Positions 1-7,883 of a DNA stretch of 23,150 nucleotides are shown piece by piece (position 1 is the first letter of the stretch; each line of letters begins with the position of its first letter). The notes under the pieces are model-generated. The model did no database searches. It saw only the letters and a list, made by a program, of their open reading frames with translations, and had not been told where the DNA came from. Source of the DNA: Tubiluchus corallicola. Its lineage: Eukaryota; Priapulida; Priapulimorpha; Priapulimorphida; Tubiluchidae. The DNA is taken from positions 64,001-87,150 of the forward strand of contig JAQGDQ010000858.1 of assembly GCA_030141605.1 (NCBI GenBank), given 5' to 3'. The translations under genes and the position numbers were made by a program.

Positions 1-120
1 AATCACCCCGACATAACTGCTCTGGGGCATATGTCTGAAAAAAATGAAGGCGCAAATCTGATTACAGCCGGCTCTGGACAAATGGTACCAATACAAGCGC
101 AAGGGTGGAAACACTTATAA
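1..120 (+). CDS. C-terminal fragment of an unrecognised protein (5' end outside the window)
   Basis: Frame 1 is open from the first base to a TAA at 118-120, giving 39 residues that end in GWKHL. The segment is hydrophilic with glycine-rich stretches (AGSGQMVP) and shows no membrane segment. It stops 22 bases before the TatD start, so the two are probably co-transcribed. I do not recognise the family from this tail, and no function is proposed. The open frame, the protein-like composition and the tight spacing support a real gene end. Confidence 0.6.
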   Translation, partial: NHPDITALGHMSEKNEGANLITAGSGQMVPIQAQGWKHL

Positions 121-142
121 CACTCTAATCAACACTTAAAAA

Positions 143-907
143 ATGATTATAGACTCACACTCACATATCTATTTCAAAAACTTTGACGAAGACAGGGATG
201 ATGTCATCTTGCGTGCCATTAATGCGGGTGTGCACAAAATTATATTACCAAATATAGATACCCAGTCTATAGAGCCAATGCTTAAACTGGCAAGCGCCTT
301 CCCTGAAACCTGCTTCCCTCTTATAGGGCTTCATCCAACGTATGTAAAAGAAAACTACAGGGAAGAACTTAAAACCATGACGAGATGGCTTGGCAAAAGA
401 GACTTCTTCGGAATAGGAGAAACAGGTATTGATCTATATTGGGATAAATCATTCCTAAAAGAGCAGATATTCGCTTTCAGGACTCAACTGGAACTGGCAA
501 ATGAATACAAACTCCCAGTCGTTATTCACATGCGCGACTCATTCGATGAAGTTATGAATACTTTAAACGAAGAAAAATGCCAAAATCTAAAAGGAGTTTT
601 TCACAGTTTCTCAGGCTCACTTAGACAAGCTGAAAAAATTGTAGAAAAAGGATTCAAAATTGGAGTTAATGGCATTATCACCTTTAAAAACTCAGGGGTG
701 GGAGAAGTAATACGGCAAATTCCTCTTCAAAATATACTTATTGAAACAGACGCTCCATTCCTCGCTCCCGTACCACACAGGGGGAGCAGAAATGAAAGTG
801 CCCACACAAAACTTATCGCAATGAAAATAGCAGAACTATACGAAACATCATTCGAAAAGGTAGCGCAACAGACATCCAAAAATACAGAAGACATATTTGA
901 TATATAA
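143..907 (+). CDS. tatD: TatD family metal-dependent hydrolase (DNase)
   Basis: 254 residues, the usual TatD length. TatD proteins are TIM-barrel amidohydrolase-fold phosphodiesterases with 3'-5' exonuclease or DNase activity, linked to repair of oxidised DNA. The metal ligands are all present: the N-terminal HxH (H6, H8), E93 in GETGID, H129 in VIHMRD, H154 in FHSFSG and D203 in ETDAPFLAP. These motifs fit the YcfH/TatD branch rather than a dihydroorotase. The start at 143 puts HxH at the expected distance from the N-terminus. The gene follows the partial upstream gene by 22 bases. The region after its stop is filled by repeats, so it is probably the last gene of its transcript. Family assignment is firm; the physiological substrate is inferred. 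Confidence 0.92.
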   Translation: MIIDSHSHIYFKNFDEDRDDVILRAINAGVHKIILPNIDTQSIEPMLKLASAFPETCFPLIGLHPTYVKENYREELKTMTRWLGKRDFFGIGETGIDLYWDKSFLKEQIFAFRTQLELANEYKLPVVIHMRDSFDEVMNTLNEEKCQNLKGVFHSFSGSLRQAEKIVEKGFKIGVNGIITFKNSGVGEVIRQIPLQNILIETDAPFLAPVPHRGSRNESAHTKLIAMKIAELYETSFEKVAQQTSKNTEDIFDI

Positions 908-958
908 CAAATACTCTATCTCCATCCACCTAAAAACCCTTATACGGCTCAGACATAT

Positions 959-1083
959 GAGACATTTGCAAAACAAAAACTTGATCCGGGTTGAAAAATA
1001 GCCTAGTGAAAATCACAACTTACCGACATAAATGAGAGCACTTAAAAGGACTTTAATAAAAAATATTAACAAAGAGATGAACA
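959..1083 (+). repeat. Dispersed inverted-end repeat, copy A1 (right end lost)
   Basis: It starts with GAGACATTTGCAAAA, one mismatch from the family end GAGACCTTTGCAAA. It then follows the family interior: a TTGATCCGGGTTG block matching TTGATTTAGATTG, a ...ATAAATGAGAGC block matching the TGTAAATGAGGG core, and ...AATATTAACAAAGAGATGA near the right side. The right inverted end is missing because the next copy begins where it should be. It is strongly diverged, and the relationship was found by eye alignment to the other copies. Confidence 0.6.
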
Positions 1084-1201
1084 GATACCCTTGCAAACCA
1101 AAGTGTTTTGATTTAGATTGAGGAAAAATTCGATGAAAAAGCACTGATTGCTGAGGTAAAGCGAAAATATTAATAAATAAGATGAGTTTTGCAAAAGGCT
1201 C
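1084..1201 (+). repeat. Dispersed inverted-end repeat, copy A2 (internally shortened)
   Basis: The left end GATACCCTTGCAAA (two mismatches to the family end) and the right end TTTTGCAAAAGGCTC are inverted relatives of each other. The interior TTTTGATTTAGATTGAGG and AAAATTCGATGAAAAAGC is close to the family consensus. The copy lacks roughly 20 bases of the core (GGGTTTTGAAGAAGATTTT) present in copies B and C. The right end contains an ATG that opens into the asparaginase frame, giving a false N-terminal extension. Confidence 0.7.
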
Positions 1202-1223
1202 ACAACATAAAAACACAAAACTT

Positions 1224-2264
1224 ATGCCTCAAAAGGACAAGCCATCTATACTAATATTGTACACTGGTGGAACAATAGGAATGAAGGAGAATCCTAAAAC
1301 TAGAGTACTTGTTCCTATGAAATTCGAACAACTTCAGGAGGAGATTCCTGAACTGCACAAACTGGGCTACAACCTTTCATCAATAGCTTTTACACCTCCC
1401 ATTGACTCATCAAATATTACAGTAGAAATATGGGGCAAAATTATCCGCACCATAGAGGAAAACTACTCAAACTACGATGGCTTTGTCATACTACACGGAA
1501 CAGATACAATGTCGTATACGGCATCTGCACTAAGCTATGCTTTTGAAAACCTTGATAAGCCCGTAATCCTTACCGGATCACAGATTCCAATAGGAGTGTT
1601 GCGCACCGATGGAAAGGAAAACCTGATAACAGCCATAGAGATTGCTGCTGCCAAAAAGAGTGATGGGCTGCCTGTTGTCCCTGAAGTATGTGTATACTTT
1701 AGCTCCCGGCTTTTCAGAGGTAACAGAGTTACCAAAGAGGACTCCGAAGAATTTAGCGCTTTCACATCACACAACTATCCTCCATTAGCCAGGGCAGGCG
1801 TTGAAATTGTATACGACTGCGAAAGAATAAACACTCCGGCTTACAGAAGCAGACTAAAAACCAATACCTCTTTCGATAATAATGTTGTCATACTGAAGCT
1901 ATTCCCGGGTATCGGAAGAAAACAGTTTGAAGCTGTATTAAATACTGATGGCTTAAAAGGCGTTGTGCTGGAATCCTACGGATCTGGGAACATGCCTACC
2001 GCAGACTGGATGCTAAATGCCATTCAGAAAGCTATTTCAAAAGGAGTTGTACTATTAAATGTATCTCAATGCCCAGGAGGTAGTGTTCAGATGGGACATT
2101 ATGAAACAGGCGTTGAGTTCTCCAAGCTAGGAGTAGTTAGCGGTGGCGACATAACAGTTGAAGCTGCCGTTACCAAGCTAATGTTTTGCCTAGGACAGAA
2201 ACTTACACCTCAGGAAACCGAAAAATATCTGAAGCTCAACCTTCGTGGAGAAATTAAAGATTAG
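1224..2264 (+). CDS. ansA: Type I L-asparaginase
   Basis: This enzyme hydrolyses L-asparagine to aspartate and ammonia, and type I enzymes are usually cytoplasmic. From M at 1224 it has 346 residues, normal for the family, and no signal peptide. The two active-site threonine motifs are present: TGGTIG (T14-G19) and HGTDT (H91-T95). DSSN near 61-64 and the LRTDGKENL segment fit the substrate pocket and lid-side lysine region. The frame is open back to an ATG at 1182, but those first 14 codons include the right end of repeat copy A2 (MSFAKGS). The ATG at 1224 is therefore preferred. It probably supplies aspartate to central metabolism alongside the downstream P5C dehydrogenase, though a 277-base gap argues against a simple operon. 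Confidence 0.93.
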   Translation: MPQKDKPSILILYTGGTIGMKENPKTRVLVPMKFEQLQEEIPELHKLGYNLSSIAFTPPIDSSNITVEIWGKIIRTIEENYSNYDGFVILHGTDTMSYTASALSYAFENLDKPVILTGSQIPIGVLRTDGKENLITAIEIAAAKKSDGLPVVPEVCVYFSSRLFRGNRVTKEDSEEFSAFTSHNYPPLARAGVEIVYDCERINTPAYRSRLKTNTSFDNNVVILKLFPGIGRKQFEAVLNTDGLKGVVLESYGSGNMPTADWMLNAIQKAISKGVVLLNVSQCPGGSVQMGHYETGVEFSKLGVVSGGDITVEAAVTKLMFCLGQKLTPQETEKYLKLNLRGEIKD

Positions 2265-2397
2265 TGCAGTAACATCTATATTTCTTACTTTAAACATCGT
2301 AATAGAACCCCACATAAGGGAATTTAATGTCAGCGCAATAAAACACTATACTCAGTTTACTGAAAGTTTTTCGGTGGACACGCTAACCCGGATACTT

Positions 2398-2438
2398 ACT
2401 GACCCTGAACCCCAATCTCAAACAAAATTCGGGGTAGT
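2398..2438. other. Imperfect hairpin in the asparaginase-P5C dehydrogenase spacer
   Basis: The arms ACTGACCCTGAA and TTCGGGGTAGT pair over 11 positions with one bulged base and one G-T pair around an 18-base loop. No T tract follows, so it is not a typical intrinsic terminator. It may be an extragenic palindrome of the kind seen between genes. The rest of 2265-2541 shows no gene I can support; a 71-codon frame there looks random. Confidence 0.4.
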
Positions 2439-2483
2439 GATAAATTTAAGTAGCAAGTAGGTAAATAATAGTTCAACTTTTGG

Positions 2484-2491
2484 TAGATTTG
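2484..2491 (+). promoter_or_regulatory. Candidate -7 promoter element for the P5C dehydrogenase gene
   Basis: TAGATTTG is an exact match to the Bacteroidota primary sigma -7 consensus TAnnTTTG. It lies 50 bases before the ATG at 2542. A matching -33 TTTG is not evident at the expected distance, so this is a candidate only. Confidence 0.35.
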
Positions 2492-2541
2492 CCTGACAAG
2501 ATTATTAATACATATTCGACACTAAAAAAATTATCTCAGCC

Positions 2542-4176
2542 ATGTCAACAGGTTTCTTCAATGTACCCATCGCAAAAAATGAACTCGTAAAAACATATCT
2601 GCCAGGCTCCCCTGAGCGTACAGAGCTTAAAAATAAACTTTGCGAATTACGTTCAAAAACAGTATCTCTTCCTATGATAATAGGCGGGGAAGAGGTGACA
2701 AGCAGCAAAAAAATTAACATATACCCCCCGCATGACATAAAACATCTGTTGGGTCATTACTACCAAGGAGACAAAACACATGTCAGCATGGCAATTGATG
2801 CAGCCATAAAAGCGCACACTTCATGGAGCATGATGTCGTGGCAACACAGAATTGCAATATTTCTTAAAGCTGCTGACCTGCTGGCAGGACCCTATCGCTC
2901 TGAAATTAACGCAGCAACAATGCTGGGGCAGTCCAAAAATGTCTTCCAATCCGAAATTGATGCAGCATGTGAGCTCGCTGACTTTTTCCGCTTTGGGGCA
3001 AAGTGCATTACAGATATTTACAACATGCAGCCAGAATCAGCTCCCGGCATGTGGAACTATAATGAATTTCGCCCACTGGAAGGGTTCGTATTTGCTCTCA
3101 CCCCTTTCAACTTCACATCTATAGCAGGGAATCTTCCTTCCGCTCCGGCAATGATGGGGAATGTCTGCGTATGGAAACCATCAAAAACTGCAACATACTC
3201 TGCTGCAGTCATTATGAAAATACTGAGAGAAGCAGGATTGCCGGATGGCGTTATCAACTTAGTACATGTGTCGGGGCCAGACGCAGCCGATGTCATATTC
3301 AGCCACCCCGACTTTGCAGGCATCCATTTTACAGGCTCAACTGAGGTTTTTCAGAATATATGGAAAACAATTGGCGAAAACATTTATCGGTATAAAACCT
3401 ACCCACGCATAGTTGGGGAAACAGGCGGTAAAGACTTTATCTTTGCTGATATAGCAGCCGATACACAAGCCCTGGCAACTGCCATTATTCGCGGAGGATA
3501 TGAATATCAGGGGCAAAAATGTTCGGCAGCATCAAGGATCTACATACCTAAGAGTATCTGGGAGGATACGTGGCAAAGAATGCTGGCACAGCTCAAAAAT
3601 TTAAAAATGGGAGGGCCTGAAAACTTCACCAACTTCATAAACGCTGTTATTGATGAAACAACCTTTGATAAACTGGAAAGCTTTATCAGCCGTGCTAAAA
3701 AAAATGCAGATGCAGAAGTTATATACGGAGGAAATTGTGACAAAACGAAAGGATATTTTATCGAGCCAACCATTATACTTGCAAAAAAACCCGATTACGA
3801 AACAATGCAGGAGGAACTATTTGGGCCTGTAGTGACCATATACGTATATGATGACGAAAAACTTGATGAAACACTGGATATCCTTGACAGCACCTCCATA
3901 TATGGGCTTACTGGTGCAGTGTTCTCACAGAATCGTTACGCCATTGAAAAAATAACAAAACGATTGAGATACGCAGCAGGTAACTTCTATATTAATGACA
4001 AGCCCACCGGAGCAGTGGTCGGACAACAGCCATTTGGAGGCTCCAGAGGCTCAGGAACAAATGACAAAGCTGGTTCTATCTTTAATTTCCTGAGGTGGAC
4101 ATCAGTCAGAACTATTAAAGAGACATTTATTCCCTCTTATGACTTTATGTATCCATGTTTCACAACCGATAAATAG
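2542..4176 (+). CDS. pruA: L-glutamate gamma-semialdehyde dehydrogenase (delta-1-pyrroline-5-carboxylate dehydrogenase)
   Basis: 544 residues, the length of the stand-alone P5C dehydrogenase type common in Bacteroidota and eukaryotic mitochondria, rather than the long bifunctional PutA. It oxidises glutamate gamma-semialdehyde to glutamate with NAD+, the last step of proline and arginine/ornithine breakdown. Aldehyde dehydrogenase landmarks are complete: the TPFN oxyanion asparagine (N190), the IHFTGST nucleotide-fold glycine motif (261-267), the general base E293 in VGETGGKDF and the nucleophile C327 in QGQKCSAASR. Late motifs EELFGPVV and PFGGSRGSGTNDKAG are also in place. The long N-terminal arm before the fold is normal for this subgroup. 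No proline dehydrogenase gene is visible beside it. It stands alone on the + strand with its own candidate promoter. Confidence 0.93.
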   Translation: MSTGFFNVPIAKNELVKTYLPGSPERTELKNKLCELRSKTVSLPMIIGGEEVTSSKKINIYPPHDIKHLLGHYYQGDKTHVSMAIDAAIKAHTSWSMMSWQHRIAIFLKAADLLAGPYRSEINAATMLGQSKNVFQSEIDAACELADFFRFGAKCITDIYNMQPESAPGMWNYNEFRPLEGFVFALTPFNFTSIAGNLPSAPAMMGNVCVWKPSKTATYSAAVIMKILREAGLPDGVINLVHVSGPDAADVIFSHPDFAGIHFTGSTEVFQNIWKTIGENIYRYKTYPRIVGETGGKDFIFADIAADTQALATAIIRGGYEYQGQKCSAASRIYIPKSIWEDTWQRMLAQLKNLKMGGPENFTNFINAVIDETTFDKLESFISRAKKNADAEVIYGGNCDKTKGYFIEPTIILAKKPDYETMQEELFGPVVTIYVYDDEKLDETLDILDSTSIYGLTGAVFSQNRYAIEKITKRLRYAAGNFYINDKPTGAVVGQQPFGGSRGSGTNDKAGSIFNFLRWTSVRTIKETFIPSYDFMYPCFTTDK

Positions 4177-4366
4177 TTAAAAAAACAGGGAAAACCCCAC
4201 GATATGAATTTTCAAAGAAGCAGTATAATATAATATGCAAAAAGAAAAGTGATAGATTAACTCATCATATAACACTCCCACAACATGGATATTTACTTTG
4301 TTTCTTCAAAAAAATATACTTTATTTGAGGTTAATATGCTAATCAACCTATAATTACTAAAAGTTT

Positions 4367-4669
4367 ATGAGACGTTTTTCTACAAAGTATATTTTAAAAA
4401 CGCTTACCAACAAATATGCTATTGTGCTATTGGCATTTTTCGTGTGGACAATATTTCTTCATGAGCATAACTTGCTCGAAATTAGGAATAGAAGAAAAAA
4501 GCTAGTTGAACTACAGACAGAAAATACCAACCTTGAAAATAAGATCGAATCTGCAAAACGGGCTCTTGACGAGTTTAATCCCAATTCCACTAACAACAAT
4601 GCAGAAGACTTTGCACGTGAATTGCTTATAATGAAGAAAAAAGATGAAGACATTATATTAGTTGAATAG
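4367..4669 (+). CDS. FtsB/DivIC-like septum formation initiator protein
   Basis: 100 residues with the standard layout of the family: a short basic cytoplasmic start (MRRFSTKYILK), one membrane helix at about residues 17-33, then a coiled coil of heptad-like leucines and charged residues (about 38-68). It ends with a tail close to the family's MKKxDEDI signature (MKKKDEDIILVE). Proteins of this type sit in the inner membrane with the coiled coil outside and bridge FtsL and FtsQ in the divisome. Flanking genes are not division genes. Whether it is the FtsB or DivIC orthologue cannot be told from sequence alone, so no symbol is given. Confidence 0.85.
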   Translation: MRRFSTKYILKTLTNKYAIVLLAFFVWTIFLHEHNLLEIRNRRKKLVELQTENTNLENKIESAKRALDEFNPNSTNNNAEDFARELLIMKKKDEDIILVE

Positions 4670-4823
4670 TCCGCACATCCCCCCCCATTCTAATAGCCTT
4701 TAAGGCAATATTTTTTTCATTTTTACCTCATTTTATATGGTTTTTTTTTCATATAATAGGATAAAGACTTTCATTTTTACAAAATTTTCCCTAATTTGAT
4801 TATATAACCTAATAGGGATTAAC

Positions 4824-5408
4824 ATGCAACTGGATAATAATTTTTTCAAAATAAACAGTAAAGTCTCCCCTAAACAAGGACGACTAATCATCTCTGAACC
4901 TTTTTTACCAGGGGACTATTTCAATCGCTCAGCTGTTCTACTAACGGAATGCTCCGAAGGTGGAGCGATAGGCTTCATTCTTAATAAACCTATCGACTTT
5001 CCTGTCCATGAATTCTTTGATGAATTTTCGGACTTTAAAGCAAATATCTATGCAGGAGGACCCGTGAGCACCAACGTTATTTATTTTATACACACACTGG
5101 GGGACAAGCTTAAAGATAGTATACCTATCATGGACAACCTCTACTGGGGAGGAGACTTTGAGACCCTGATGTCGCTAGTTAAAGACAAAAAGGTACAAAG
5201 CAACCAGATACGCTTTTTTCTGGGATATGCCGGGTGGGGAAAAGGACAGTTGGAAAATGAGATATTGGAAAACTCATGGCTAGTCATGGAAACAAATGCA
5301 AAAATGGTTATGGGAAGCAGTCATGACTTCTGGAGCGACTGCATGGATAAAATAGGGGGAAAATGTACCCTTTGGAAAAACTTCCCCGAAAACCCCGACT
5401 GGAACTAA
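4824..5408 (+). CDS. YqgE/AlgH family protein
   Basis: 194 residues, matching the YqgE/AlgH (DUF179) family. Family hallmarks are GRLIISEPFLPGDYF at about 19-33, GGAIGFILNKP at about 46-56, the YAGGPVS turn and the FLGYAGWGKGQLENEI block near 133-148. The biochemical role of the family is unsettled; AlgH was described as an alginate regulator in Pseudomonas. The gene's TAA (5406-5408) overlaps the stop of the convergent aminotransferase gene. The 154-base upstream spacer is very T-rich, with runs of eight C (4679-4686) and nine T (4741-4749). No strong promoter match was found there. Confidence 0.9.
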   Translation: MQLDNNFFKINSKVSPKQGRLIISEPFLPGDYFNRSAVLLTECSEGGAIGFILNKPIDFPVHEFFDEFSDFKANIYAGGPVSTNVIYFIHTLGDKLKDSIPIMDNLYWGGDFETLMSLVKDKKVQSNQIRFFLGYAGWGKGQLENEILENSWLVMETNAKMVMGSSHDFWSDCMDKIGGKCTLWKNFPENPDWN

Positions 5409-6253
5409 GTTGTTCTGTGTGTACTCACAGCAATTTCTCTTAGCTTACCTGCAATATGCGCCGTTTTGTCGCTATAGTACCGCCTTTCCCCTAGCCCAAG
5501 CACTTTCTGTATCCCCAGCGAGTTGCTTATTAAAAACATCTCATCTGCATTAAGCAAAGCATTAGCCTTTATACCTTCCTCTTCGCACAGGTTAAACCCG
5601 CTCTGCAAAACACTCTTCTTAACAACACTCATCAATGCAGGATAATAACCACAGGCAGATACAGAAGGGAGATATACATTCCTGTCTTTTATTACTGCAA
5701 ACGATGTCTCAATGCACTCACAAGCATAACCCTTCTCATTAAACAAAACCATGTTATCCTTCGACCTCCTCTCCGCATCACCCCTCGCCAACCCCCAAAT
5801 AAACCTGGACCCCACCTCAAAAGAGCTATATACCGTGTCGGACTTCCTCACTTTCCCATAAAAATCAAGCAGTAAACCACGGTCTTCCAATGGATAGTAG
5901 CCACGAGGCACCTCTTTTGCAACCAATAAGTAACCTGTACCGCCCTTTCTCAAAAACAAATGCACAGTAACCTGCGCTGCCAGATAAAACTTATTCTTAT
6001 TTAACAAACGAGACACATCCTTCATTAACCTGGCCCCGGAAGGATCAAAATCTGCCGGCAATGGTATATCCAAAGAGTTGCATGCGAAACATATGCTAGT
6101 GTAATTACTATCCGCAAAAAGGATTTGATTATCCTCCGTGCGGAACAACTCTCTTACCCCGTACCATGAATAAATGGAATCATGTCCCGAAAAAAGAGGA
6201 TCACCCTCCTTATGAAACTTCCCATTATATAGCAAATAACCACCTTTCATCAC
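5405..6253 (-). CDS. Class IV aminotransferase-like protein (branched-chain / ADC lyase fold)
   Basis: 282 residues of the fold-type IV PLP enzyme family, which includes branched-chain aminotransferases, D-amino acid aminotransferase and 4-amino-4-deoxychorismate lyase (PabC). The N-terminus MMKGGYLLYNGKF resembles the family's start. The central segment contains a candidate Schiff-base lysine around K138 (GKVRKSDTVYSS) and the phosphate-side segment CECIETSFAV (E179), followed by NVYLPSVSACGYYPAL. The usual Asn of the E-x4-N-x-F motif is replaced (S184), so activity and substrate are uncertain. This type of gene often sits beside yqgE in Bacteroidota. It is the last gene of a leftward operon, starting 10 bases after the rhomboid stop, and overlaps the yqgE end by four bases. 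PabC activity is possible but not shown. Confidence 0.75.
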   Translation of the reverse strand: MMKGGYLLYNGKFHKEGDPLFSGHDSIYSWYGVRELFRTEDNQILFADSNYTSICFACNSLDIPLPADFDPSGARLMKDVSRLLNKNKFYLAAQVTVHLFLRKGGTGYLLVAKEVPRGYYPLEDRGLLLDFYGKVRKSDTVYSSFEVGSRFIWGLARGDAERRSKDNMVLFNEKGYACECIETSFAVIKDRNVYLPSVSACGYYPALMSVVKKSVLQSGFNLCEEEGIKANALLNADEMFLISNSLGIQKVLGLGERRYYSDKTAHIAGKLREIAVSTHRTT

Positions 6254-6263
6254 AAATATATGG

Positions 6264-6872
6264 TTACCACATAGAAGTGAGCTCCTCTAGAAAATCATAG
6301 AAAAAAGCAGGACGAAGAAGAATGGGAAATATAAAACCAAAAATTGCACCAAAAAAATGAGCATCATGCCCAATATTGTCCATCCCTCTCCTGCTCATCT
6401 GAAACGAGTAGCCCAGATATAGCACCCCAAAAATGATTCCGGGAATAGGTATTATTCCAAAAAACAACACTTTGCCCCATGGGTTAAAAAGTATAGAAGC
6501 AAATAAAACAGCAGAAACAGCACCGGAAGCTCCCACTGCATTGTAAGAATAGTCATCTTTGTGTTTGCGAAGCGACCAAAGACTTGAAACAACAGCTGCA
6601 CCAAAGTAGAATAAAACAAAATAATATGTGCCGACACCTCCAAAATAATTAATAAAAGCACCTTCAACAACACCCCCAAATGACCAGAATACAAGCATGT
6701 TGATAATCAAATGTTCCCAGTTGGCATGCAAAAAAACATGAGAAACCAACCGTAAATACTCTTTTTTGTGGTAAACCCGATAAGCATTAAACCGCAGCCT
6801 GTCTATCATGTTGTGCTGTGAAAATGCAACAACAGAAACTGCTACTGTAACCAATATTATTATAGTATGCAT
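6264..6872 (-). CDS. Rhomboid family intramembrane serine protease
   Basis: 202 residues with about six hydrophobic segments, the bacterial GlpG-like core topology. The catalytic and oxyanion residues are visible: HLIIN (H54, N58), GASG with nucleophile S116, and the GHDAHFFGA segment whose H172 is the second member of the dyad. The loop with LRLVSHVFLHANWEH before the HxxxN motif fits the L1 loop region. Rhomboids cut membrane-anchored proteins within the bilayer. The substrate cannot be predicted here. The start lies 3 bases downstream of the holA stop, so it is translated from the same transcript. Likely active, since no key residue is missing. Confidence 0.92.
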   Translation of the reverse strand: MHTIIILVTVAVSVVAFSQHNMIDRLRFNAYRVYHKKEYLRLVSHVFLHANWEHLIINMLVFWSFGGVVEGAFINYFGGVGTYYFVLFYFGAAVVSSLWSLRKHKDDYSYNAVGASGAVSAVLFASILFNPWGKVLFFGIIPIPGIIFGVLYLGYSFQMSRRGMDNIGHDAHFFGAIFGFIFPILLRPAFFYDFLEELTSMW

Positions 6873-6875
6873 ATA

Positions 6876-7880
6876 TTAAAAATATATTATCCTGTAGATC
6901 AACTCTTTTAACAACTCACCAGTATCAACACTCTCTCCTCTGGCCCCTTTCGAACGCAAATCATACTCCCTCAGCAAGGATATCGCATTTAACACCCCCG
7001 CCACATTATGCTTTTGTATTGCACTTAAATAGCCATCCACAAAATAGGGGCTTACTCCAATCTTTACAGCAACTACCCCTTTATCTCGCCTGTTACTTAT
7101 AAAATGACAAACTAAAAGCTTCTTAAAATAAGAAAACAGTATCCCTAAAATTACAGGAAACGGATGATTACGCTGATTTTCACCAAAGTATTTCACTATT
7201 CTGTTTGCCTTAAGCACATCCTTTCTCCCAATAGCATCCTGCAACTCAAAAGCATTGTAATCCTTACTAATCCCCACATTCTTTTCAACATCATCAGGAG
7301 TAATGCTTGTCCCCGGCGAAAGCGATATTATAACCTTTTCCAACTCATTAACAATCCTTTTCAAATTGCTCCCCACATGCTCAACTATCATCTGTGAAGC
7401 ACGAGGATCAATGCCATAATTGCGCTCTTTCAGATACTTAACAATCCATCCAGGTATACGGCTATCATACAGTGGTTTTGACTCAAAATATACCCCCTCT
7501 TTACTAATCGCCTTATATAGCTTTTTGCGCTTATCAATCTTTTTATGCTTATAATTGACAACCAATATAGTAGACTTCATTGGCTTTTCAATATATGGAA
7601 TCAGCCCATCTATATCTCTCATGCTCTGCGCCTCCCTTACTACAACAAGCCGGTATTCTGACATCATGGGATACCTCCTTGCCAACTCTATTACAGCCCC
7701 CGCATCAGCTTCCTTACCATAAATAATAGATTGATTAAACTCTTTCTCCACGTCCGTAAGAACATTCTCCACAATAAAATCACTTATCTTATCAATGAAA
7801 TAAGACTCCTCCCCCTCCAGAAAATATATGGGAGAGTACCTCCTGTTCTTAAGATTCGTCAATATACTATCAACATTCAT
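6876..7880 (-). CDS. holA: DNA polymerase III delta subunit
   Basis: 334 residues, the normal size of HolA. The N-terminus (SPIYFLEGEESYFIDKISDFI) carries the clamp-loader delta signature, in which YFLEGEE replaces a true Walker A because delta does not bind ATP. The middle (VVVREAQSM, STILVVNYKHKKIDKRKKLYKAI) fits domain I-II. The C-terminal third with NELEKVIISL, AFELQDAIGRKD and the FPVILGILFSYFKKLL helix is the collar domain. Delta opens the beta sliding clamp within the clamp-loader complex. The gene begins 3 bases after the amn stop and is followed 3 bases later by the rhomboid gene. Confidence 0.9.
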   Translation of the reverse strand: MNVDSILTNLKNRRYSPIYFLEGEESYFIDKISDFIVENVLTDVEKEFNQSIIYGKEADAGAVIELARRYPMMSEYRLVVVREAQSMRDIDGLIPYIEKPMKSTILVVNYKHKKIDKRKKLYKAISKEGVYFESKPLYDSRIPGWIVKYLKERNYGIDPRASQMIVEHVGSNLKRIVNELEKVIISLSPGTSITPDDVEKNVGISKDYNAFELQDAIGRKDVLKANRIVKYFGENQRNHPFPVILGILFSYFKKLLVCHFISNRRDKGVVAVKIGVSPYFVDGYLSAIQKHNVAGVLNAISLLREYDLRSKGARGESVDTGELLKELIYRIIYF

Positions 7881-7883
7881 GAG

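Larger units (their letters stand above)
908..1223. other. Gene-free spacer filled by two repeat copies
   Basis: This 316-base spacer between tatD and the asparaginase gene is largely accounted for by two consecutive copies of the dispersed inverted-end repeat (959-1083 and 1084-1201). Only about 50 bases after tatD and 22 bases before the asparaginase ATG lie outside them. I see no tRNA, no stable terminator and no convincing gene. The minus-strand open frame here comes from the repeat itself. Confidence 0.6.

Noticed and set aside
959-1201. CRISPR array
   Set aside because: The two copies are adjacent and diverged, about 120 bases long, with no regular short repeat-spacer pattern and no cas genes.
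1013-1216. 67-codon minus-strand frame before the asparaginase gene
   Set aside because: It lies within the tandem repeat copies; the similar minus-strand frame at 16491-16808 shares the same repeat-derived peptide. No start context or family match.
2245-2460. 71-codon frame overlapping the asparaginase end
   Set aside because: It overlaps the real gene's 3' end, contains the palindrome, and shows no family features.
4679-4749. Runs of eight C and nine T upstream of yqgE as a phase-variation switch
   Set aside because: They are not placed between recognised promoter boxes and not in a coding frame; AT-rich spacers make T runs common.
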